DNA of 64,000 nucleotides, from contig NZ_CP047089.1 in the NCBI RefSeq assembly GCF_009937765.1, forward strand, positions 2,354,272-2,418,271, written 5' to 3'. Shown piece by piece: positions 58,021 to 64,000 of this stretch. The notes under the pieces were generated by a model. It was not told the origin of the DNA. It searched no databases and saw only the letters and a list, made by a program, of their open reading frames with translations. The stretch is from Bacillus pumilus (lineage in GTDB: Bacteria > Bacillota > Bacilli > Bacillales > Bacillaceae). The translations under genes were made by a program, and so were the position numbers. Numbering within the stretch: position 1 is the stretch's first letter; each line of letters opens with the position of its first letter.

Positions 58021-58746
58021 TTATGAGGTCTTTTTTTCTAAAAAGTCGGGCTCGCCTTTTTTGTTGATGGTATATGGGACAGAAAACGCGGGTACAAACG
58101 GGGTTTCCTGCCAATAGACATCTTGAATGTTTTCACCTGGTTTCAACTTTTGTTTCGTATTCTTTAAAATATGAGCAAAATCACTGCGGTAGTCCACATA
58201 GATTTCGCCATTTGATGAAATCAGTAATGGGAGGGAATTCCCTGTCACAGGGCTCATGACCGTAGGCGGCGATTTTAAGCCTAGCTTTTTTTCATTTAAC
58301 GTATATAAATTGTTTGATACGACTTTGCCGTATGGCGGATATGTATGTTCATCTTGATATAATTTGATCCTAAGCCGTAATTCACTGATGGTTTGCGTCA
58401 TTTTGACATCAAGCAGTTTTACAGTTGGTTTTTTTTCGACGTCTGTGAGGACATAAATATATTCTCCCCCGCCTTCAAAGGAAGTAGACGGTACATCGTG
58501 TAAATATCTTGGTGACAAGCGCTTAAAGTCGATGACGTACTTCTGATAAACCGGCGTGTCTCCTTCTTTCGTTTCAATCGGCAAAAGACCATTTGTTGCT
58601 TTTTGAAATTCCTCAATCGCTGTCTGAACGCTTTGTAGCTGCTCTTCGTACGGCACACGGTTTTCAGTTTTGCGATTTTCTGGATACAGACAACCTGTTA
58701 GTAACATAAGTGCTAACAACGTGACACTGACTTTTGCTTTGATCAT
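58021..58746 (-). CDS. yphF: YphF, predicted lipoprotein
   Basis: 241 residues. Signal peptide with lipobox LLTGC (Cys about residue 18), then an extracytoplasmic domain of alternating helices and strands (YEEQLQSVQTAIEEFQKATN, YVIDFKRLSPRYLHDVPSTS, ISSNGEIYVDYRSDF). Start ATG after AAAGGAAG. Upstream of spoIVA, as in B. subtilis. Function unknown. Confidence 0.87.
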   Translation of the reverse strand: MIKAKVSVTLLALMLLTGCLYPENRKTENRVPYEEQLQSVQTAIEEFQKATNGLLPIETKEGDTPVYQKYVIDFKRLSPRYLHDVPSTSFEGGGEYIYVLTDVEKKPTVKLLDVKMTQTISELRLRIKLYQDEHTYPPYGKVVSNNLYTLNEKKLGLKSPPTVMSPVTGNSLPLLISSNGEIYVDYRSDFAHILKNTKQKLKPGENIQDVYWQETPFVPAFSVPYTINKKGEPDFLEKKTS

Positions 58747-58763
58747 CACATTCTTCCTTTTCT

Positions 58764-58967
58764 TTATTCATTGACCGGCCCACTAAATACAACTAAAAAC
58801 ACAATGATACCTGATATCAGCATCAAGCTATATGCGACGGTCGAGGCTGTTATTTTAAGAAACCGGCTCTTCAGCTTAAATCGACTGAAATAAATGGTTA
58901 CTACAGCTAAAAACATGAGCCCCATTGAACCAAGTGCAAACCACATCTTGATTAAAGCAAAACTCAT
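58764..58967 (-). CDS. yphE: YphE, DUF2768 two-helix membrane protein
   Basis: 67 residues, two TM helices (WFALGSMGLMFLAVVTIYFS and VAYSLMLISGIIVFLVVFSG) joined by a basic loop FKLKSRFLK. Matches the DUF2768/YphE family between gpsA and yphF. Function unknown. Confidence 0.87.
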   Translation of the reverse strand: MSFALIKMWFALGSMGLMFLAVVTIYFSRFKLKSRFLKITASTVAYSLMLISGIIVFLVVFSGPVNE

Positions 58968-59076
58968 CGTGCCTGTCCCCCTTTAAAACGAACAAATTGT
59001 AAGCGTTTATATTTCATTCTAAACCAAAAATAAGGTAAATATCAATCATTTTTCCAATCATTCAGAAAAAAGCGCA

Positions 59077-59114
59077 TAAAAAAACTGAAGCAAAGAGGGG
59101 GACTCCGCTTCAGT
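59077..59114 (-). terminator. gpsA transcript terminator
   Basis: ACTGAAGC/GCTTCAGT stem with a 15-base loop; minus strand ends TTTTTTTATG. It lies about 120 bases past the gpsA stop. Confidence 0.82.
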
Positions 59115-59141
59115 CATTAGGTCGACTATTTTTCCTCATTC

Positions 59142-59212
59142 TGTAGAGGCAAAGCTCTATTCAAACTTCATTGCTATGTTATGCAAGTCTTCCCCTTCTT
59201 GCATCCTCTACA
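59142..59212 (-). ncRNA. Structured RNA segment between gpsA and its terminator
   Basis: Minus-strand RNA would form TGTAGAGG (59205-59212) with CCTCTACA (59142-59149), 8 base pairs, enclosing a directly stacked ATGCAAG/CTTGCAT hairpin (59181-59204) with a purine loop AAGGGGAAGA, and a 31-base single-stranded part. The segment ends at a strong terminator. It may be a gpsA 3' UTR element or a small RNA; no promoter is assigned and no family is recognised. Confidence 0.4.
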
Positions 59213-59232
59213 CGCCTAAGTTAGTCTTCCAT

Positions 59233-60270
59233 TTATTTTGTTTGGTTCTCAAACATGTTCACAAGGTCTTCCATTTCATGTGTTTTCACACGTGCCATTA
59301 ATGACTCGACAGCATCGTCCACCTTTTTCCCTTCAAACAGGACGTGGTAAAGAGCCTCTGTAATCGGCATGCTGACTTTGTATTCTTTGGAGAGCTGATA
59401 AGCGCCTTTTGTTGTACGGACGCCTTCAACGACCATCCCCATCTTCTCGAGCACTTCTTCAAGCTTATACCCTTTACCAAGCAGATTTCCGCAGCGCCAG
59501 TTACGTGAATGAACACTTGTACATGTCACAATCAAATCTCCAACGCCCGTTAAGCCCGCAAATGTCAGAGGATTCCCTCCCATTTTTGTACCGAGACGTG
59601 CGATTTCAGCGAGTCCTCTAGTGATGAGCGCCGCTTTTGCATTGTCACCATATCCAAGCCCGTCTGTGATTCCTGCCGCAAGAGCAATGATATTTTTCAG
59701 TGCGCCGCCAATTTCTACACCAATCACATCAGGGTTTGTATAGACTCTAAAGTTGTTGTTCATGAACAAATCTTGAACAAATTGAGCTGCTTCAATATTT
59801 TCTGATGAAACAGTGACAGTTGTCGGATGACGCAAGCCTACTTCCTCAGCGTGGCTCGGTCCTGATAAGACAACGACAGCTTCTCTTTTCTCGTCTGGGA
59901 CTTCTTGTTCAATCATTTGAGATATTCTCAGAAGTGTATCTGGTTCAATCCCTTTACTTACATGAACAAACGGCACTTTTGACGTGATCAGCTCATTTGC
60001 CCGCTTCAACACTTCACGAATGGCCTTTGTAGGTACAGCGACAATAATAGCGTCTGTCCCCTCTAACGCCTGCTTCATGTCTGTCGTCGCCTTGATAGAC
60101 GCTGGCAGTGCGACATTTGGCAAGTAATCATGATTTTCATGTTTCTCATCGATTTGGTCAATGAGCTCTTGTCTATGTCCCCACATGTGTACATCATGAT
60201 GATTATCAGCTAATACAAGAGCAAGCGCTGTTCCCCAGCTTCCTGCTCCAAGTACTGTAATTTTCTTCAT
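59233..60270 (-). CDS. gpsA: Glycerol-3-phosphate dehydrogenase (NAD(P)+)
   Basis: 345 residues. [20 protein letters not shown] (nucleotide loop), [48 protein letters not shown] (catalytic Lys), [27 protein letters not shown]. Makes sn-glycerol-3-phosphate for phospholipids. Start ATG after GGGTGAG; 15 bases after der. Confidence 0.97.
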   Translation of the reverse strand: MKKITVLGAGSWGTALALVLADNHHDVHMWGHRQELIDQIDEKHENHDYLPNVALPASIKATTDMKQALEGTDAIIVAVPTKAIREVLKRANELITSKVPFVHVSKGIEPDTLLRISQMIEQEVPDEKREAVVVLSGPSHAEEVGLRHPTTVTVSSENIEAAQFVQDLFMNNNFRVYTNPDVIGVEIGGALKNIIALAAGITDGLGYGDNAKAALITRGLAEIARLGTKMGGNPLTFAGLTGVGDLIVTCTSVHSRNWRCGNLLGKGYKLEEVLEKMGMVVEGVRTTKGAYQLSKEYKVSMPITEALYHVLFEGKKVDDAVESLMARVKTHEMEDLVNMFENQTK

Positions 60271-60284
60271 TCTGCTCACCCTTT

Positions 60285-61595
60285 TTATTTTCTCGCTCTC
60301 GCAAATATTTTAATCGGTGTTCCTTCAAAACCAAACGCATCTCGAATACGGTTTTCTAGGAAACGTTCATAAGAAAAGTGCATAAGCTCTGGATCGTTTA
60401 CAAACACAACAAAGGACGGAGGCTTAATGGCCACCTGTGTCGCATAATAAATTTTCAGGCGCTGTCCATTGTGTGTCGGTGTTGGATTCATTGCGACTGC
60501 ATCCATGATGATATCGTTCAAAATATTCGTTTGAACGCGCATCGCATGATTTTCACTAGCTGTAATAATGGACGGCATTAACGTATGAATTCTCTTTTTC
60601 GTGAGAGCAGACATAAATAAGACAGGTGCATAATCTAGGAATTGAAAATGCTCACGAATGTTTTGCTCAAATTCCTTCATCGTACGCTCATCTTTTTCAA
60701 CAGCGTCCCATTTGTTCACAACGATTACAACGGCTTTACCAGCTTCGTGTGCATAGCCTGCAATACGTTTATCTTGCTCAATAATGCCTTCTTCACCGTC
60801 TAGAACAACAGCGACAACATCAGAACGATCAATGGCTTTTAATGCACGAAGCACACTGTATTTCTCTGTTGTTTCGTATACTTTTCCTTTTTTTCTCATA
60901 CCTGCTGTATCAACAATGACAAAGTCACGCTGATTGTACGCAAACATCGTATCGACAGCATCTCTCGTTGTGCCGGCGATGTTGCTGACAATGACGCGGT
61001 CTTCTCCGAGCATCGCATTCACTAAAGAAGATTTCCCTACATTCGGGCGGCCAATTAAGCAGAACTGGACAACTTGTTCATCATACTGCGTATCTGGTAA
61101 GTTCTTAAAGTGTTCTGCAACTGCATCAAGTAGATCACCAAGACCTAATCCGTGCGTTCCAGAAATCGGATATGGCTCACCAAACCCTAGTGCATAAAAG
61201 TCATACACATCACTTCTCATTTCAGGGTTGTCCAGTTTATTAACAGCAAGTACAACTGGCTTTTTCGTGCGATATAAAATTTTTGCGACTTCTTCATCCG
61301 CTGATGTCACACCATCTCGGCCATTCACCATAAAGATGATGACATCCGCTTCATCCATTGCAATTTCTGCTTGATGGCGAATTTGCGCTAAAAATGGCTC
61401 ATCACCAATATCAATTCCACCAGTATCTATTAAGTTAAAGTCATAATTTAACCATTCAGCAGAGCTATAAATTCGATCTCTTGTTACACCAGGTGTGTCT
61501 TCTACAATCGATATTCTTTCGCCTGCGATTCGATTAAAAATTGTAGATTTTCCAACGTTGGGCCTTCCAACAATGGCTACGACAGGTTTACCCAT
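60285..61595 (-). CDS. der: Ribosome-assembly GTPase Der (EngA)
   Basis: 436 residues. Two tandem GTPase domains, each with a P-loop ([40 protein letters not shown]) and DTGG/DTAG, NKLD/NKWD motifs, plus a C-terminal KH-like domain (about 350-436). Essential for 50S subunit maturation. Start ATG after AAGGAAGG, 436 residues as in B. subtilis. Confidence 0.98.
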   Translation of the reverse strand: MGKPVVAIVGRPNVGKSTIFNRIAGERISIVEDTPGVTRDRIYSSAEWLNYDFNLIDTGGIDIGDEPFLAQIRHQAEIAMDEADVIIFMVNGRDGVTSADEEVAKILYRTKKPVVLAVNKLDNPEMRSDVYDFYALGFGEPYPISGTHGLGLGDLLDAVAEHFKNLPDTQYDEQVVQFCLIGRPNVGKSSLVNAMLGEDRVIVSNIAGTTRDAVDTMFAYNQRDFVIVDTAGMRKKGKVYETTEKYSVLRALKAIDRSDVVAVVLDGEEGIIEQDKRIAGYAHEAGKAVVIVVNKWDAVEKDERTMKEFEQNIREHFQFLDYAPVLFMSALTKKRIHTLMPSIITASENHAMRVQTNILNDIIMDAVAMNPTPTHNGQRLKIYYATQVAIKPPSFVVFVNDPELMHFSYERFLENRIRDAFGFEGTPIKIFARARK

Positions 61596-61685
61596 AGTAC
61601 CCTTCCTTTCAATCCAGCCGCGATTCAATATGTTCATCATCATGTTTCAACCGGGATTTAAAATTTTCATTCAGTTTTATGAAAT

Positions 61686-61712
61686 AAACCCTTCAAACAT
61701 GAAGGGTTCAAC
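61686..61712 (-). terminator. Terminator upstream of der
   Basis: AACCCTTC/GAAGGGTT stem, minus strand ending TTTATTTC, after the capping-complex gene. Confidence 0.75.
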
Positions 61713-61754
61713 TTATATATTATATCAATTTTTAATCAGACCACAATGAATAAC

Positions 61755-61949
61755 TTAAAAATGTTTGACAATCAAGTAAAGGTCTTCTCCAATTCCGTGT
61801 GCAATGCCATCTAAAATGGCCTCTAAATTCATCGCGTACATGTCGAGTTCTTCTTTATTTTCACAGAAAAAAACTGCTGTTCCGCCCATGACTCGCTCTT
61901 TATTTGTTGTAGCCACAGCGAGTATAAATTGTTCAATGGTGTTCGCCAT
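61755..61949 (-). CDS. Small protein, capping-complex subunit partner of YIEGIA protein
   Basis: 64 residues: MANTIEQFILAVATTNKERV, GGTAVFFCENKEELDMYAMN, LEAILDGIAHGIGEDLYLIV. In Firmicutes this small protein is annotated as capping complex subunit for YIEGIA and is found next to the YIEGIA membrane protein, as here (6-base gap). In B. subtilis the corresponding gene is probably ypzH; I leave the symbol open. A sporulation role is inferred from the partner. Confidence 0.78.
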   Translation of the reverse strand: MANTIEQFILAVATTNKERVMGGTAVFFCENKEELDMYAMNLEAILDGIAHGIGEDLYLIVKHF

Positions 61950-61955
61950 GCCCTA

Positions 61956-62840
61956 TTACCTCACTTTCTTTTTTATGAACTCTGTCGGCATTCTGATGGC
62001 ATTTTCTAAAATGGGTACTTCTTCTAATACACGGACAGCCAGATCTTCACGATACCATTGCGGTAAAATGAACACACCAAGTGTGCCGTTATTTAGATCT
62101 CGTTTTGCGAGCGGACAGAGCGAAGGTTCACCAGAGTCGCGATACACACCAAGTACATTGGATAAATCAAATAAGATGGCTTGCCGCTGCCCAAGGTTAG
62201 CAATTGTTGTGGCTGCGTTGAAATTTTTCGGTGTCAAAACAAAACCCATCCCATGCTCTAAAATGAGCTTTTGCTTTTCGGGCAGTCCGATATTCATGAT
62301 GTAAATATCATTCACATAAAGCCCTGCCCCATCAAAGCGGAGCTCTCCTTTTTGTATGTTGACAATATCCTTTAATTGACTGCCAGACATTAATAGCTTT
62401 GCCAAGAAAAAACAAAGAATACCGACCACTGTCCCAATAATGAGCGAGAAGAAAATGCAAGCTGTGGTCGTAATCAGCGCCGTGAGAATCGCAATATAAT
62501 TTCGACTTTCAAAGGCAATGGCAATGCCTTCTATATATGTACTACCTCTTGATACTAGCTCATATGAATCCATCTGAGTTAACGTATTTCTTTCCATATT
62601 GCGGACATCTCGGAATTGCGTGGCCGCCAGTGTGAGAAACGTAATCGCCGTAAATTCCTCCTGAATGAGTGCAGGCATAATGATCGCACCAAGTCCTGAA
62701 GCGATAAAACCAAGCGCAATGTGAATTACTTGTCCATGAATATACGTAGGATATTGCCGGTAATCTGTTCTTAACATATAAAGCCTTGCCGCCATCCCAA
62801 AGATGACACCAATAATCACAGGAAACGTATAATCCGTCAT
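61956..62840 (-). CDS. seaA: YIEGIA-family membrane protein, spore envelope assembly (YphB/SeaA)
   Basis: 294 residues. About five TM helices in the N-terminal half (PVIIGVIFGMAARLYML, VIHIALGFIASGLGAIIMPA, AILTALITTTACIFFSLIIG), with the namesake YIEGIAIAFESRNY at about residue 105, and a cytoplasmic C-terminal domain (about 165-294). B. subtilis YphB is called SeaA, a spore envelope assembly protein, as I recall it. Overlaps yphA by 4 bases. Confidence 0.85.
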   Translation of the reverse strand: MTDYTFPVIIGVIFGMAARLYMLRTDYRQYPTYIHGQVIHIALGFIASGLGAIIMPALIQEEFTAITFLTLAATQFRDVRNMERNTLTQMDSYELVSRGSTYIEGIAIAFESRNYIAILTALITTTACIFFSLIIGTVVGILCFFLAKLLMSGSQLKDIVNIQKGELRFDGAGLYVNDIYIMNIGLPEKQKLILEHGMGFVLTPKNFNAATTIANLGQRQAILFDLSNVLGVYRDSGEPSLCPLAKRDLNNGTLGVFILPQWYREDLAVRVLEEVPILENAIRMPTEFIKKKVR

Positions 62841-63439
62841 GTTGATTTTGCAGCCCCTTTTACTGGTTTTCTTGATGAACGGGCGTTCAAGAGCTTTTCA
62901 AGCTGATCGACACCTAATAGGAAGATGGACCCTTGAACAACAAGGGACAGAAAAGAGAGATCTCCTATGACAATCGATGATGTCAGGCGGTGAATCGTGA
63001 GCGCATAAAGGGCTTCGCCAAGACATATAGACATCATCCATAAGGTGACTCGTTCTTTGAAATCATGTCCATATGTCAAAGACATTAAGATCAGCAAGGC
63101 AAATACGACCCAATCCACTTTTATTAGCGTGAACCAAACCGGGTCATATAATGCAAAAATCATAAAAAAGGCATATGCGCTCACCATAGAACCTAATTGT
63201 ATGATTCTCATTATTTGATGACCAGACCGGCATAGAACAAAACCTGCACATGCATATAAAAAGGTCATCAAATACCCCGCATTCAGGCTCATGTCAAACA
63301 TGGATATCATGAAATGACTACATATAATATGGACAAGAACACAGATGCCTAACACATTGCGCCATAAGCTTTTTTCCATAATAAATGTCACGATAATCCA
63401 AACGAACCATATGGACCAATAATAGTACAAAGCTTCCAA
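62837..63439 (-). CDS. yphA: YphA, multi-pass membrane protein
   Basis: 200 residues with six or so TM helices (WSIWFVWIIVTFIMEKSLW, NVLGICVLVHIICSHFMISM, LMTFLYACAGFVLC, VDWVVFALLILMSLTYG). Basic C-terminal tail. Gene order yphA-yphB as in B. subtilis. No function assigned. Confidence 0.85.
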   Translation of the reverse strand: MEALYYYWSIWFVWIIVTFIMEKSLWRNVLGICVLVHIICSHFMISMFDMSLNAGYLMTFLYACAGFVLCRSGHQIMRIIQLGSMVSAYAFFMIFALYDPVWFTLIKVDWVVFALLILMSLTYGHDFKERVTLWMMSICLGEALYALTIHRLTSSIVIGDLSFLSLVVQGSIFLLGVDQLEKLLNARSSRKPVKGAAKST

Positions 63440-63559
63440 CGTCTCATCACCTCAATTACATTATGGGAAAATCACCATTTTTTAAACGTAAGGGATCGCT
63501 TTGGGCATTGTATGAAAAAAACAAGAGGTGACACCCTAATGGATGAGGAGGGATGTATG

Positions 63560-63691
63560 ATGGGAAGAGATAGACAAGAAAAACGTTTAAAGGCATCAAA
63601 AAGAGTGGAATCCGACCGTGATCAATCCATTCATTATAAAGGGGCAACAGCACTAGAAGGTCCAGATAGCGCACGAAAAAGAAATCAATAA
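63560..63691 (+). CDS. ypzI: YpzI-family small protein
   Basis: 43 residues: MGRDRQEKRLKASKRVESDR, DQSIHYKGATALEGPDSARK, RNQ. This matches the YpzI family found at this locus. Very polar, no Cys. GAGGAGG sits 7 bases before the ATG (another ATG one codon earlier). Plus strand, convergent with fni. Function unknown; small-acid-soluble-like composition hints at a spore protein. Confidence 0.87.
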   Translation: MGRDRQEKRLKASKRVESDRDQSIHYKGATALEGPDSARKRNQ

Positions 63692-63693
63692 AA

Positions 63694-63716
63694 AAAGCAT
63701 GTGATCACCACATGCC
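63694..63716 (-). terminator. fni terminator
   Basis: GCATGTG/CACATGC stem; the minus strand ends in CTTTTTTTATT, so it serves fni. Confidence 0.78.
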
Positions 63717-63723
63717 TTAGATG

Positions 63724-63756
63724 AAAAAGGGCTAAACTCGCTTTAACCCTTTTTCT
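63724..63756 (+). terminator. ypzI terminator overlapping the fni 3' end
   Basis: AAAAAGGG-TAAA/TTTA-CCCTTTTT stem; plus strand ends TTTTTCTT. The fni stop codon lies within it. Confidence 0.75.
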
Positions 63757-64000
63757 TATTTGTTCTTACACTATAGTACGTTGTGTCGATGCCTCTTTCT
63801 TTGAGCCAATGACTTGTATCACCTGAAATGACTACTTGGGTTTGTCTCAGTTCTTCAATGGTCTTCGCGCCAAGGACTGTCATCATCATCTTCACATCTT
63901 CTTGAAGATCTATCATATCTGCGATGAGACCTTTTTCCCCACCGTCAGTCAGTGATTTTAAGAAAAAGCCAGCTAGACCAGCAGCGGATGCGCCAAGAGC
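63743..64000 (-). CDS. fni: Isopentenyl-diphosphate delta-isomerase type 2, C-terminal part
   Basis: The last 85 residues and stop; the gene continues past the right edge. It reads ALGASAAGLAGFFLKSLTDG, LQEDVKMMMTVLGAKTIEEL, VVISGDTSHWLKERGIDTTY, ending SVRTNKKKG. This matches the FMN-dependent Fni (YpgA) of B. subtilis. Interconverts isopentenyl and dimethylallyl diphosphate, supplying HepS/T. Confidence 0.93.
   Translation of the reverse strand, partial: ALGASAAGLAGFFLKSLTDGGEKGLIADMIDLQEDVKMMMTVLGAKTIEELRQTQVVISGDTSHWLKERGIDTTYYSVRTNKKKG

Overview
The window is a stretch of low-GC Firmicute chromosome whose gene content and order follow the Bacillus subtilis ypsC/rnpB to fni (ypgA) region almost gene for gene. 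Protein sequences are close to, but clearly distinct from, B. subtilis. The divergence level and details such as an extra flavin oxidoreductase beside mrfA and no aspB upstream of asnS suggest the B. pumilus group (pumilus/safensis/altitudinis). That species guess is inference. Nearly all genes are on the minus strand. The plus-strand genes are the flavin oxidoreductase, the Hsp20-like gene, sspM, recU-ponA, the YitT-family gene ypjC and ypzI.

Layout: 1-530, one end of an IS3-family insertion sequence (orfA, start of orfB, -1 frameshift site). 551-5032, rlmL-like methyltransferase, RNase P RNA, gpsB, ypsA, cotD and mrfB. 5056-8581, mrfA (mitomycin repair helicase) divergent from the Old Yellow Enzyme. 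8629-12245, small ypq/ypp genes and sspM. 12292-15658, recU-ponA. 15693-22682, ypoC-nth-dnaD, asnS, ypmB, ypmA, dinG. 22796-30643, the pantothenate operon panBCD, birA, cca, bacillithiol genes bshA/bshB1, mgsA, dapB and ypjD. 30781-37780, ypjC, ypjB, ypjA, the qcrABC menaquinol:cytochrome c reductase, ypiF, ypiB, ypiA. 38072-51962, the aromatic supraoperon (ndk, cheR, aroC, aroB, aroH, trpEDCFBA, hisC, tyrA, aroA). 52093-55963, hepT-menG-hepS, mtrB (TRAP), folE, hbs. 56338-64000, spoIVA, yphF, yphE, gpsA, der, a capping-complex gene, seaA/yphB, yphA, ypzI and the 3' part of fni.

Links inside the window: mtrB encodes TRAP, and its target, the trp leader with eleven NAG triplets, an attenuator and a trpE Shine-Dalgarno hairpin, lies about 7 kb away. 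Aromatic, menaquinone (menG, hepS/T) and cytochrome bc genes share a respiratory and aromatic theme. gpsB and ponA encode physically interacting cell-wall proteins. cotD, sspM, spoIVA, seaA and others are sporulation genes.

Most of the window is conserved core genome and I did not find a convincing new multi-gene defence or mobile system. The less explained signals are: a hairpin that buries the transposase ribosome-binding site, a structured segment between gpsA and its terminator, a long panB leader with a Shine-Dalgarno hairpin, an operator-like inverted repeat at the flavin oxidoreductase promoter, a 31-residue membrane peptide between cotD and mrfB, and the loss of aspB with a new asnS promoter.
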